A program made the position numbers and the translations under genes. A model generated the notes under the pieces. It was not told the origin of the DNA, did no database searches, and saw nothing but the letters and a program-made list of their open reading frames with translations. Source: Chalara sp. BL73 (lineage: Eukaryota > Ascomycota > Leotiomycetes > Helotiales). From it: DNA of 64,000 nt. The DNA lies in NCBI GenBank assembly GCA_918026815.1, contig CAKJVC010000207.1, positions 140,247-204,246 of the forward strand, in the 5' to 3' direction. Positions 45,525 through 56,900 of this stretch are shown piece by piece (the stretch's first letter is position 1; the number at the start of each line of letters is the position of its first letter).

Positions 45525-45902
45525 TCACCCTATTGCAGCACTGACAAGAAGAACAATACCCAGCATCCAAGAAGCCTTCTTTGCTGTTTTCACTCCTTTT
45601 GAAGGCGCCCTGTAGCCAAAGTCGTAGCAACCCGAATTTGCGCGTTCCTGTACAAGGCAATACGCAATCGCATGGACATCAGTGCCCTTAGTAATGTTGG
45701 CATACAAGTAAGTACAGCCTGGCACTTCCGATGAAGTAAAGCTGACAATCGGACTAGTGGCATTGATTAGGCAGTGTTCAAACACTTGGGAACTGTTGTG
45801 GTTGGGAAGGTCGCTGCTGATCACGCAATGGGCTTGTGTAGAATTTTTGCCGAAAGGACCTCGAGGGATACTGGAGAGACATGATGCACTTGTTGAAGAC
45901 AT
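45525..45902 (-). CDS. Possible small Cys-rich, GPI-anchor-like protein
   Basis: On the minus strand a 125-codon frame runs from an ATG at 45902. It has six cysteines and four N-x-S/T sequons (NST, NSS, NAT, NIT). It ends in a basic stretch and a short hydrophobic tail (ASWMLGIVLLVSAAIG), the layout of a GPI-anchored cell-surface protein. No signal peptide is visible at this start. The frame is open further upstream to 46127, but that part is low-complexity, so a separate first exon may be missing. I do not recognise a family. It lies between a MITE-like element and the large transposons and has normal base composition, so it is either a lone survivor or spurious. Confidence 0.35.
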   Translation of the reverse strand: MSSTSASCLSSIPRGPFGKNSTQAHCVISSDLPNHNSSQVFEHCLINATSPIVSFTSSEVPGCTYLYANITKGTDVHAIAYCLVQERANSGCYDFGYRAPSKGVKTAKKASWMLGIVLLVSAAIG

Positions 45903-46030
45903 TGTAAGGTTTTTGTACTTAGATTGGAAGGCAAGCAATCTAGGAAAGATAACGTTTCTATTTATATGTTTTAAAATCTTCGCCATTTTAAAAAAAAACT
46001 CTGCAGTGGATTTACAATTTTTTGGTAGCC

Positions 46031-46078
46031 TTGTTGTATGCCTTGTGGTATACCTTGTGGTATGCCTTGTGGTTCCGC
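46031..46078 (+). repeat. 12-bp tandem repeat, four copies
   Basis: TTGTGGTATGCC-like units repeat four times with small differences. No function is evident. Confidence 0.7.
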
Positions 46079-46129
46079 ATTTATCCAATCTACTAAGCAT
46101 TATACTACCCTGCAGCAAGCCACCCACAT

Positions 46130-46475
46130 AAAATAAAATCGCTTATTACCTATTTCGTACATGCCAAGGCGAACCCTAGCCCAGTTGCCTAAAAGAATTA
46201 TGCACGTTGTTCGCTGTCTAACTGCTTTGGTCGGGCTGCGGTTTTGAGTTCATTTATTTTAGAAGTATACTAAAAAGTGAAAGTGTTAGAAATCGACGGT
46301 GTTGCCTACCTGTAAGTCATGTGATTGTCATCACGAATCCAATTTTGTTGCTTGTTAAAGCGGCTAATAGAAAGGTCCTGTTATGAGAATACTAAACTAA
46401 AGAGGAAAAGTTGAGGATCAAGAATCATGATGTTGATACCCATGCGAGGATCACGTGGATTCTACTAAGCGATAG
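46130..46475. other. Spacer left of the transposon block
   Basis: No gene recognised. Its last bases are the left flank of the Copia LTR into which the MULE-type elements inserted. Confidence 0.45.
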
Positions 46476-46484
46476 CACTGTCAG
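46476..46484 (+). repeat. Target-site duplication CACTGTCAG, copy 1
   Basis: Nine bases directly left of the MULE element. The same bases, same orientation, occur at 49720-49728, 50418-50426 and 51166-51174. Confidence 0.8.
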
Positions 46485-46660
46485 GGGTTTCAATACGTTT
46501 ACCACCCATGGTAGGTTTATAATTTGTATTAGTAAGCGCTGCAAAACGTACCACCCCCCCTGCCACCCTACCAAAAATGATCGCGCGTCGCGTTCTACAC
46601 CCACTTGCACTGTAATTTTGCCTGCAATTAATGCTCGCTGGACTTAATTGCATTGCAATA

Positions 46661-49380
46661 ATGGATTCCCTGCTTTCACTGTCGCCACTGCCTTTACAAT
46701 TGCCTGAGCCTTTGCCAGCAGAGCCTTTTTTCCTTTTTACGGCCATGCTACTACCTCCGGAAGCTATTTACAGCTTTAAAAAAGAGCTATATGCTTCAAT
46801 TCAAGCTTAAGCAGCACAGCATTGCTATGCTTTTCGTATTGAACGGTCTACAAAAATACACAACAGCGTACGAACTAGGATTTTATATAGTTGCGACCGT
46901 GCTAGACTAGTACCGCCTGAAAACCATCCGCAAAATAGCTTACAGAACCGTAAACGCTGTACAACTACTCGAAAAACAAGTTGTCAGTTCTTAATAATAG
47001 CCCGTGAACGTACAAATACACAATAAGAGCTTCGCTATAAGCTTAGCGCGGAATACAGTATACACAATCATTCTTTAAATAAATTAATTAGCTCTTATTC
47101 AGCATACCGAAAACTAGCACAAGCAAAAATAAACCAAGTTAAATCTTTACACAATGCAAGTAAATCTAATATTATATAATATTTTAAAGAAAAAAAGTTT
47201 AATATATTTATAGGAATTAAGCCAGGCTAAGCAATTACATACTTACGCGAAGTAACGACTACTCTTTTTCAACTGTACAACATATACAACTTAAATGCCT
47301 TTTTTAAAAAAAAGCAAAAACATAGACTTTCCGCAAATAACGCTTTAATTCAACATTTAAAAAACAACAATATTTACTTTAAAATCAATATTACGCATTA
47401 AAATTAAACTCGCTATTTTTTTATTGCATATTTACAATCTATTCAGCTTGCACAAACTAATCAAAACGTTGTATTAGTTGATAATACATATAAAACTAAT
47501 AAGTTTGATATGCTACTTTTTTATATAATTAGTAAGTAAAGCTTTATTGTGTTGTACGATTATATAGCTAAAAGTTTATAAGTATTACAAACTCGAAAAT
47601 GACTTTTTCAATTGGTTTTTGCTTTTTTCCGAGCGAAACACAACAAGACTTTGTATAAGCATTTCGTTGTTTTTAAAAGCTTGGAATCAAACTTGCAGTT
47701 GTAATTATAAACGGTGACCAAGCTTAAAAAAATGCTTCAGAAAAAGTGTTTCCGTACGCTTCTACGCTACTTTGTATTTAGCACGTTAATCAATGTGTTT
47801 TTGCTAAGTGTAAAAAAATAGTTAGAAACGAAAACTAGCCAGCATTTAAAGCTGCTTAGCGTACAGTTATTCAAGCACGTACAATTAAGCAATTTAATAA
47901 GCACTGGCTTAAATTTCAAATTTAATACTTAACACTTAAAACTTAGCAATGTATAACGTACTTGCAAAATAAGTAGCTAAAAAAAGGTCAAAAAAAGCGT
48001 CTTGTTGAAGCTTGGACAAGCTAATACTTACACTTCGGAATACGAGTTACTTTTCGAGCTGAAAGTGCTTACGCTTATATTAAGCGTTACTTTAAAGGCA
48101 AAAAAAGTAAAAAGGACTTATATTCGTTATAGCTACATATTGAAGCAGCAGTAATTAATCAAATTACTGCTGTATTAAACCGTACAACTATACAACAAGA
48201 CCGTATACTTATAAATATAAACAAAAAGCTATTTCAGGGTTGTTTAGAAGTTATTACTTAGTATACATTACGACTTGTACAACGACATTTAAAGCTTGTT
48301 TTTCTGCTTTTACAGCTTTGTACAAATAGCTTTACACGGTTAATAAAATTACTTTGTGCACATATATGTAACATAAAAAAGTCTACAGGTGGCCTTATTT
48401 CGTCAAACTTCCACGAGCACTAGTACTAAAGCCGTCAAAATACTTTACAGCCATTTCTTGACTCGCCGCGAACTAGTAAACAAAATACAGCTAACTTGCG
48501 AATAGCTCGTACGGGCCGTATTTTTTCTACGGGTGAAAAGCTACTCGTAAAACAGCCTCCTAAATGTTCAGCATACTATAGAAAAAGGCATACAATAAAC
48601 AGCTTTAACTGTCCAGTAAAGCTACAGGCATTAATTGCTAAACAAAGTCAAATTTTTCTTGATATAGACATAAAAGCAAAGCAGCTACCGGCGCTTACAG
48701 CACCTGTAGCGTCTACTATGCCTGTGGCATCCCCTGTATTTACAGGGCCGACAGCGTCCAGCATGCCTGTAGCATCCCCTGTGCTTACAGCGCCTACAGC
48801 GTCCAGCATGCCTATAGCATCCTCTGTGCTTACAGCGCCTACAGCGTCCACCATGCCTGTAGCATCCTCTGTGCTTACAGCGCCTACAGCGTCCTCCATG
48901 CCTATAGCATCCTCCATGCCTATAGCATCCTCTGTGCCTACAGCGCCAACTGTGCCTGTGGCATCCTCTGTACTTACAGAGCTTATAGAGTCGACTATAA
49001 CTGTAGCGTCCCCTGTACTTACAGAGCCTATAGAGTCTACTATAACTGTAGAGTTTCCTGTACTTACAGAGCCTATAAAGTCTACTATTACTGTAGCGTT
49101 TCCTGTATTTACAGCGCTTACAGTGTCTACTGTGCTTAAACAGCTATTTCCAGACAGGCCAAAAGTTTTAATGCAAGCTTATTTAGCTGAAAAAGCAGCT
49201 TGGCTAGCTCAACACTCTACTGTACGACCAGCAGAATACCGCAAAGCCCGGAAATGGACTACTCCGCGACCAAAAGTTTTAAAAAAACAGTTATTTTATA
49301 TGCTTAAAAAACGACGTGACTTGACGAGTAATATTATAGCAAATCAGGCTAATTGGACAAATAAAGAAATTATAGTATAG
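46661..49380 (+). pseudogene. MULE transposase, inactivated
   Basis: From an ATG at 46661 the plus strand reads through numerous in-frame stops as a MULE transposase. The N-terminal part has a FAR1-like DNA-binding pattern. VLVDNTYKTNKFDMLLFYII (from about 47470) is the conserved block with the first catalytic Asp. INGDQA near 47710 is the second Asp region, followed by VFPYASTLLCI-HVNQCVFAK (dash: stop) near 47750-47810, the C-x2-H region. A worn CCHC zinc knuckle (CSAYYRKRHTINSFNC) lies near 48565. The last 294 codons (48496-49380) are free of stops and contain a 15-residue tandem repeat. Stops are mostly at places where TGG or CAA codons are expected, so RIP is the likely cause. Confidence 0.82.
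48690..49133 (+). repeat. 45-bp minisatellite inside the transposase gene
   Basis: About nine units of 45 bp, encoding a 15-residue unit of type TASSMPIASSVLTAP. Later units drift to IESTITVASPVLTEP. One unit contains an extra MPIASS. The frame stays open through all units, unlike the rest of the element. Confidence 0.85.
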
Positions 49381-49719
49381 CTAGATAATAAAGCAAAAAA
49401 AGAAAAGGACGAGTATAATAAGCTAGAATCGGAGTTTGTGAGAAATAGCAACAAGCACACGGAAAATAAGCGTAAAGAAGTATAAGCTAGAATTGAGGAA
49501 AAGCATGCACGAGATTCTGAACGATATATTCTATAAAATTGATTATTATAATGCAATTAAGTCCAGCGAGCATCAATTGCAGGCAAAATTACAGTGCAAG
49601 TGGGTGTAGAACGCGACGCGCGATCATTTTTGGTAGGGTGGCAGGGGGGGTGGTACGTTTTGCAGCGCTTACTAATACAAATTATAAACCTACCATGGGT
49701 GGTAAACGTATTGAAACCC

Positions 49720-49728
49720 CACTGTCAG
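49720..49728 (+). repeat. Target-site duplication CACTGTCAG, copy 2
   Basis: Junction between the MULE and the first short element. Confidence 0.8.
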
Positions 49729-50417
49729 GGGTTCCAATACATTGACGCCCCGGCGTCATTTTAGAGCTGACTAAGCAGTGCCGCATTGGGCAACCGGCCT
49801 GTAACTATAGGGCAACCAGCCTGTAATTATAGGGCAATCAGCCTGTAAATACAGGGCTACTAGCCTGTAAACACAGAACAACCAACCTGTAAAGCACAAC
49901 GCGACCAGCCTGTAAAAATGCGATTACAAAGTTGTAGTATTAAAGTTATTATTAATATTACTATTACTAGTATTACTTTGTACAATAACTTGCGAAAAAA
50001 GTGTTTGTAAATGCGACTGTAGCGATCAACTTTCGCGCAAATACGTCGCAACATCAGTTACAAACTTGTAAAAAAAACTATAATTTGTAAACAACTTGTA
50101 AATTTTTATTATAGCTAATAAAGTAAATAAAGCATATTAAATAGTTTAACATCAAAAAAACTAAATTTAAAAGCTATAAATAACATTATGCACAAACGGA
50201 ATTATTTCAAGTTTGTAATCGCGTTGTGCTTTACAAGCTAGTCGTGTTGTGCTTTACAGGCTGGTTGTTCTGTGTTTACAGGCTAGTAGCCCTGTATTTA
50301 CAGGCTGATTGCCCTATAATTACAGGCTGGTTGCCCTATAGTTACAGGCCGGTTGCCCAATGCGGCACTGCTTAGTCAGCTCTAAAATGACGCCGGGGCG
50401 TCAATGTATTGGGACCC
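49729..50417. mobile_element. Non-autonomous MULE-like element, 689 bp
   Basis: Inverted termini GGGTTCCAATACATTGACG (left) and GGGTCCCAATACATTGACG (right, complement). Just inside is a shared block with GACGCC/GGCGTC. Subterminal arrays of about 21 bp (GGGCAACCAGCCTGTAATTATA and variants, here 4-6 units per side) point inward from both ends. The AT-rich core has no gene. Flanked by CACTGTCAG on both sides. The termini share GGRTTYCAATAC with the 3.2-kb MULE. Confidence 0.8.
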
Positions 50418-50426
50418 CACTGTCAG
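50418..50426 (+). repeat. Target-site duplication CACTGTCAG, copy 3
   Basis: Junction between the two short elements. Confidence 0.8.
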
Positions 50427-51165
50427 GGATTCCAATACACTGACTCCGGGGGTCAGTTTAGAGCTGACGTAAGCAGAGCGCCACCAAGGGTCTTGGCTGT
50501 AAACATAGGCAACCAGCCTGTAACTATAGGGCAACCAGCCTGTAATTATAGGGCAACCAGCCTGTAACTATAGGGCAATCAGCCTGTAAAACACAACGCG
50601 ACTAGCCTGTAAAACACAACGCGACTAGCCTGTAAAGCACAACGCGATTACAAACTTGAAATAATTCTGTTTGTATATAATGTTATTTATAGCTTTGAAA
50701 AATTGGGTTTTTTAATATTGAACTTTTTATATGTTTTATTTACTTTATTAGCTATAATAAAAATTTACAAGTTGTTTACAAATTGTAGTTTTTGTTACAA
50801 GTTTGTAACTGATGTTGTAAAGTTTTTGAACGAAAGTTAATTGCAACAGTTGTATTTACAAAGCATTTTTTTTCGCAAATTATTGTACAAAGTAATACTA
50901 GTACTAGTAGTAATAGTAATAATAATTTTAATACTACAAGTTTGTAATTGCGTTTTTACAGGCTGGTCGCGTTATGCTTTACAAGCTGGTCGCGTTGTGT
51001 TTTACGGGCTGATTGCCCTATAGTTACAGGCTGGTTGCCCTATAATTACAGGCTGGTTGCCCTATAGTTACAGGCTGGTTGCCCTATGTTTACAGCCAAG
51101 ACCCTTGGTGGCGCTCTGCTTACGTCAGCTCTAAACTGACCCCCGGAGTCAGTGTATTGGAATCC
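50427..51165. mobile_element. Non-autonomous MULE-like element, 739 bp
   Basis: Perfect inverted ends GGATTCCAATACACTGACTCC at left and right. The next bases (GTCAGTTTAGAGCTGACGTAAGCAGAGCG and onward) match inversely as well for more than 60 bp. Subterminal 21-bp units with CAACCAGCCTGTAA are present on both sides. Its core (GTACAAAGTAATACTAGTACT region near 50890) matches the element at 49729-50417 in reverse orientation, so both belong to one family. Flanked by CACTGTCAG on both sides. Confidence 0.8.
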
Positions 51166-51174
51166 CACTGTCAG
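51166..51174 (+). repeat. Target-site duplication CACTGTCAG, copy 4
   Basis: The last six bases (TGTCAG) are also the first six of the Copia LTR. The insertion target was therefore the outer edge of that LTR. Confidence 0.75.
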
Positions 51175-51351
51175 GAATCGGCTTACGTAAGTAGGCCAAG
51201 GAGCTAGAGCATGTCTTCCCCTCATTTACTGCTCTGCGTTGTAGAGAATATCATCACCACTGAACGCTCCAACAAGCCCGTTATTCAATCACCGTGATAC
51301 CTCTGCAGATCCTCTAATTGATTCCCTGTGCAATAAACCCTATTTCTGACA
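51169..51351 (+). repeat. 5' LTR of a Ty1/Copia retrotransposon
   Basis: 183 bp starting TGTCAG and ending CTGACA, the inverted terminal hexamers of an LTR. It directly precedes a tRNA-like primer site and a gag-like frame. The matching 3' LTR is outside the window because other elements interrupt the retrotransposon. Confidence 0.75.
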
Positions 51352-51363
51352 GGTTATGAGCCC
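51352..51363 (+). other. Primer-binding site of the Copia element
   Basis: GGTTATGAGCCC immediately follows the LTR end. Its complement GGGCTCATAACC is the anticodon stem-loop of initiator methionine tRNA, which fits the half-tRNA priming known for Copia and Ty5-like elements. From memory of tRNA sequence; not aligned. Confidence 0.55.
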
Positions 51364-53474
51364 GGCCAGCGCACTACAAACAACCGCCAGCATGTCTTCC
51401 GCACAGCAAGCACCCTCTACCAACCCCTCTGTCGACGCTGAGTTCTACAACTCTAAGTACAGCAAGATTCACGTTTTTACAAAAGATACGTTCGCTACCT
51501 AGAAGCAAACGTGTAAAACCGCCCTTATAGTCGCCGGAGCATGGAATATAGTCAATAAAGAAAAAAAAAAGCCAGCACCCGGCCGAAACGCTTATTAAAA
51601 TTATTAACAACGCTTGCTTAAAACAATACAACTAATCAACAGTTCAGTTGGCACAGCGTACTTAAATAAAATCAGCCTTTTTGTTACAGCCAGAAATCCT
51701 CGTAGCATGTAAGAAAAGCTAATAACTGAAAATCGTGTTTCCGACTCTGTATATTAAAAAAACTTTTTGAATCAATTCTATAAAGAGTTATAAAACCTTA
51801 AAACAGAAAAGCTTCGAATTTATGTCTATAAGCTAGAAAATTATCGTACTAAACTGGCTAACACCGAAAATCAAATCTCCGACAATCAGCTAGTAACGAA
51901 AATTCTTCAATTTCTTCCGATAAACTCGGCATAGCAACAAGCTAGGCTATTTGCAATACAATCGAAACGCGACCTAGCCGAAACTGTGACTTTGCTGGAA
52001 TCATACGAGAATGCTTTGCTTGCACCACTCTCTACAGCTACAGCTACAGCAGCGCTCGCACGAGCAACTACAAGAAGTAGAAGTAGAAGCAAAAGCAGAG
52101 GAAATCGAGGTCGAGAAAAAAGCCGCCGCGGTAATCGCAACAACCGTGGAGAAAAAAAATCATCTGAAGCACCTGCTGAAAAAGTAAAGAAAGATCAGTG
52201 CTTATTCTGCAGAAAAAAAAGCCATTATCAAGCTAAATATAGAGCATACAAAAAAGCCAGAGATCAACACCAAAGCAGAAATAAAAATACTAAAAGCCAA
52301 GCAAATATAGTAGTCGACGCAAAAGGAATACAACACATTTATGCTTATATTGCTAAGCCTAAATATAGTAACAGTGACAAAAGTAATCCCTAAATCAACG
52401 CCACCAACCTAAGCAAAGAATAGGTAATAGATTCTAGTGCTACAAAACACTTTTGCAATAGCATCAACGATTTTGCATCAGTTAAACGCTGGGCAACGCT
52501 CAAGCTAATACGAATCGCTAATAGCTCTGCAACAGAAACTACAGGCTACGGCCAAGTCAATATTCAAACGCTGAATCATAGAATCATGCACTTTACGGAC
52601 GTATAGTACACTCCGGATCTAAAAAGCAAGCTAATATCACTTTCTATACTGAACGACAAAAACATATCCGTGCTGCTAAAAAAACGCACTTTTACGGCTT
52701 ACGAAAAACACGACAAAAGAGTAGTATTCAAAAAGACGTGTATTAATAGGCTGTATTACATAAATCAGCCAGCTGAAAGCGTTCTAACTACTAAAAATAA
52801 ATCCAACTCTGCTCAACCTTTGACTAGCACAAAAAAGCTATAGCACTTCCGTATAGGCCATACTAATCACAAAAACATAAAAAAGCTTAAAACCTGTATC
52901 GTAAAAGTACCGAATACAAAGCGTAGCACGCTCGTAATAAAAAAAACTGCGTGTGAAAAATGCTTAGCAAGTCGTATAAAAAAATCATTCAACAAAACTA
53001 CTAATAATCGTCAGCAAGTTAAAGCCAGGAAAATCCACGCGGACATATCAAGAATCAAAGCTATAAGCTTCCGCGAATACAAATATTACTTTCTAGTCGT
53101 TGACGACGCTACACGCTATGTCTAAATAGCATTTCTAAAGAACAAGTCAGCTAATAAAGCTGTACTAGCATTCAAGCAATTGCTGAAAAAAATACAATTA
53201 GAATTAAAAAAGAAAGTTGTTTATATACGAAGTAACAACGAAGCAAAAGAATTTAGTACTATGTTCCAGGAGCACTGTAAAGATCTAAGTATACAGCTAA
53301 AGCCTTTTTCAGCCTACAAGCACTTTTTTAATAGCGTAGCAAAAAAAATAATAAAGAAAATAAACAATACAATACGTTCTTTAACGTACTACGCAAAACA
53401 CTACTACAAAGCCTGGAATTACGCAACAGAGCATGCTGTATAGCTTATAAACAAGCTACTTACTACAGCGTTAC
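51356..53474 (+). pseudogene. Ty1/Copia gag-pol, RIP-damaged and interrupted
   Basis: Starts at the ATG inside the primer site. Gag reads through several stops. NAAVAGxWxIV-like ALIVAGAWNIV near 51515 and a basic region with CLFCRKKSHYQAKYR near 52200 (CCHC knuckle with its last Cys changed to Tyr) are visible. Protease follows with VIDSSATKHFC (DSG changed to DSS) near 52425. The integrase zinc region has HFRIGHTNHKNIKKL near 52845 and CEKCLASRIKKSFNK near 52955. The catalytic core has FLVVDDATRYV near 53090 and RSNNEAKEF near 53230. The element stops at 53474, where a Gypsy LTR begins; reverse transcriptase should lie beyond the inserted DNA, outside the window. Confidence 0.85.
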
Positions 53475-53928
53475 TGTCACGAACCGAATCCCGGGACCTG
53501 CTGAGGTCCCAGAAAAGGAGCCCCAGGACGCTCTGGCGTCCCGGGACCAATAGGGATCCTAGGGATGTGGGTCCCAGGATTAGCCAGTGTCCTGGGACTT
53601 TAAGTGGGTAAAAAAGCAAACGGCTTATTAATTTCTGGAAACCGCGACCGTATCACGTAATAAAATCTGAAAAAGTCTTGGAAGTTTATATAAACTCCAA
53701 AAACTCCAAAAAACTTTAATTTAACTATAGTATATAAATAGTCGTAATTTTATAAATTTAAAAGCTTTGTGCTTAAACTTTATTATAGTTTAGCAATATA
53801 GTTTTTGTTATATTTGTAACGGCTTACTTTTTAGTAAAAAGCAGTGTTTAGTTTATTTTATATATACTATACTAACTAACAAGCTTTAAGTTTAGCTACT
53901 TAAGCTTAAAGCTATTTCGTACGTTACA
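53475..53928 (+). repeat. LTR of Ty3/Gypsy element A (5' LTR)
   Basis: 454 bp, TGTCACGAACCG to GTACGTTACA. The 5 bases before it (GTTAC, 53470-53474) are the likely target duplication within the Copia integrase. The first 120 bp are GC-rich with repeated GTCCCGGGAC-type boxes and look unmutated; the rest is AT-rich. An inverted copy of equal length lies at 58168-58621. Confidence 0.85.
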
Positions 53929-56900
53929 TTTTAAGTATCGAGTTTTAAAGTAACTAAACAATATAGCATTTAACACCGGAAGCTTTTTCGCTAGTACAAC
54001 AAAACAAAAAGCAAAAAAAAAAGTAGTTACTTTAAACATTACCGCTATCGACAAAAACGAAAACATCGAGCTTTTCGACATCGAATTTACTAAAATTAAA
54101 GTTTTGAAAATCTTGAAAGTTTTTTTGCTGGACAAGTACTACAAAAACAAAAAAAATCTTAAAACTTTTTTTTTTTAAATAAAAATTTATTAGAAATTTA
54201 ACAATAACAAGTTTCTGTATAAAAAAGCTTACTGTTTGTTCGTTGCTTTTTACTTCAAAAAAAATACAGCTAAATAAGTTATGCTGCTTTTAAAAAACTA
54301 TTTTTAGTATAACGAAAATATCGACAAATGTATAACAGCTACTAAAATAGCGTTAAAAAAATAGTCGGAATTTAAAAAAGCAATTAAAACAGTATTCGAA
54401 AACATAAACGAAAAAAAAACCGCCGAACAATACTTGTATAGTTTGCAGCAAACGAAAACGACTATTGTTTATGTTACGAAATTCAAAAAATATACTGCTT
54501 AAACCGGCTAAAACGCACAAACTTTAATTAGCTATTATATAAAAAAACTTAAAATTTATATTTAAGCTAAACTCGCTCGAATAAACAACTTTACGAACAT
54601 AGAATTATTAATTAAAATGTCTGTGCTAATAAACAACAAAATTAGTAATTTCTACAAAAACCAAAAATCTATAAAAAAACGCCGATACTACAAAAACAAA
54701 AAAAAAAAACGTAATTTAAAAAAAAAAGCTAAACTGTTAGCTAAAACCTATAAAAATAAACGCTACAAAAAAAAAAGAAGTTTATATTTAAAAAAAAAAT
54801 GCAGCACAAAAAAAAAAACAAGCTGTGCTATACTTGCAGCAAAAAAAAACATATAGCTTCGTTTTACAAAAAAAACAGCAGTAAAAAACAAGCTAATACT
54901 ACTTAAGTTAAAAAAGTCTGTATAAAAAAACGTGTAAAAAAATATAAAACACAAAAAATTTTTTATAAGTTTTTTAAAAAAAAACTCGAAAATATAAAAA
55001 TAACAACACAACTTTCGAAGCTCGGTTTTTTTGTTTTAAAAACTATAAGCTTAGTACTAGCTTTAAAACTTTACTCGAAAGTAAAAAAAAAATAAAAGTT
55101 AGCTTTATTCGAAAAAAAAACTAAAGTATAATTTTTTTTAACAAATATAAAAAAGCTTAATTATTAAAAAAAGCTGCAAAAAAAAAGTATAAACACAAAA
55201 CTTTTTAGTATAAAAACCGAAATTATATATAAAAATAAACGCTGCGTAGCGTTTAAACTAGCAAATAAAAAAACTATCGAAAAATATACAGCCAAAAAAA
55301 AGCTTTTAAAGCTAAAACAGCATTTAAAAAAAAGTAATACTTAAAAAATAATAGTTAAACAAAAAAAACGCTGCTTTTAGTGTAAAATAACTAAAAACTT
55401 TAACTACAAAGTATTTGCAAAAAACAAAAAACGAAAACTCAGCTACTTAAAAAAAAATAAACTTTACAAACTAATAAAAAAAAAACTCGATTACAAAATA
55501 TAACTAAATGTTATATACAGCAACGTTATTCGAAAACAAAAACTAAAACAAGCGACAGTTACGTTAAAACTGTATTAGCTTAAAAAAAAAGTAAAGTTCG
55601 AAAACAAAAATACTAAAGTTATAATTAACACTAAAACAATAAGCACGTACATTAATACAAAGTATATTTAAAAAAAAACTGTATTAAATAACAGCAATAA
55701 ATAAAAAAAACGTCGGCACAAATAAATAAGTTAAAAAAGAAACTTTGCTTATAAAAATAGTTATGTTAAAAAAGTATACCGAAAAAATAGTACTAAACGT
55801 TATACTAATCGAAAAACATAACGTTATTTTCGAAACTTTTTAAGTTAAAAAGCACAACTTAAATATAGACTAAACAAACAACAGTATTCAGTTTAACAAA
55901 TACACTTGTACAAAAAGTAACTCGCAAAATACGCATAGCAAAAAAAAAGCTAGCGTTGTTTTTTTTAAACTAAAACTTCGAAAATTTAAAAGTTCGGTAC
56001 AGCAAAACACAAAAAATATATTCGACTAAATACTTGTATTATATAAAAAATTTTTACAGTTGTTTAAAAACTTACAAAATATACGTGTTTTATTAAAACA
56101 CTAACCGTAAAATTACGAAATTAATTTAAAAAAAAAAAAAAAAGCTACTTTTTAAAAAACTAAAGCTTTACAACTTACAAACTTTAAAAACGTTTAAAAA
56201 ATATATACAAAAATTAGCAAAAAAAAAATAAATTAAAAAATCCAAATCGCCGGCAGTATTGAATATACTGTTAGCACGCAAAAAAAAAAAAAACAAAAAA
56301 AACTTCAAAAAAAAACTTTGCGTAAACTATTGTAGTTTAAACAACGTTATAATAAAAAATGTATACTTTGTGTTTAGTAGCTAATATTTGCGAAACAGTT
56401 TAGTTAAAACAAAAATATTTACTAAACTTAATTAAAAAAGTTCGTTCGCTTTAATACGAATTAAAAAAAGCTACGAATAAAAAACGGCTTTTATATTATT
56501 TTCGAAACTATAAAAATACACAGTTATGCTTTTCGGCTTAACTAATACTTTTGCAACTTGCTAAAAGTAAAACGAAAACATTTTAAAAAAATTCTTATAA
56601 AAAACAGTCGTATATTACTTCGACGACATTTTAATTTACTCGGAAAAACCGAAAAAACACAAAAAACACGTAAAACAAGTTATGCAGAAATTTACATAAG
56701 TAAACTTTCGTTTAAAGTTGTTAAAATGCAAATTTAATATTACTAAAGTAAATTTTTTGAAATACATTGTCGAAACGAAATACTTCGCTATCGATTTTAT
56801 TAAAATTAAAAATATTTAAAAATAAAAGTTATTATGTAACGTTAAAAACGTGCAATTATTTCTAAAGTTTGCTAATTTTTGCCGACAATTTATTAAAAAA

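Larger units (their letters stand above)
46485..49719 (+). mobile_element. Mutator-like (MULE) DNA transposon, RIP-damaged
   Basis: A 3,235-bp element with long inverted termini: GGGTTTCAATACGTTTACC at the left and the complement at the right. The match runs about 170 bp inward, to CTTAATTGCAT at about 46650 and its complement from about 49550. A 9-bp target duplication flanks it, as usual for MULEs. The interior holds a broken transposase gene. TIR segments are GC-normal and well kept, while the interior is AT-rich with many stops. Confidence 0.85.

Noticed and set aside
46465..46746. 93-codon minus-strand frame matching one at 49539-49745
   Set aside because: The similarity is due to the MULE inverted termini, not to a gene.
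48648..48917. 89-codon minus-strand frame with repeats
   Set aside because: It is the reverse reading of the minisatellite in the MULE transposase.
49860..50054. Hydrophobic frames in the short elements (also 50841-51023)
   Set aside because: They arise from AT-rich inverted element DNA and mirror each other; no coding evidence.
49500..51165. Arrays of similar 21-bp units with spacers, at first sight CRISPR-like
   Set aside because: The units are directly adjoining, diverge, occur in mirrored sets inside inverted-repeat elements, and the DNA is fungal. They are subterminal repeats of transposons.
51352..51363. Possible tRNA gene piece
   Set aside because: Only the anticodon-arm complement is present, directly after an LTR; it is a primer-binding site.
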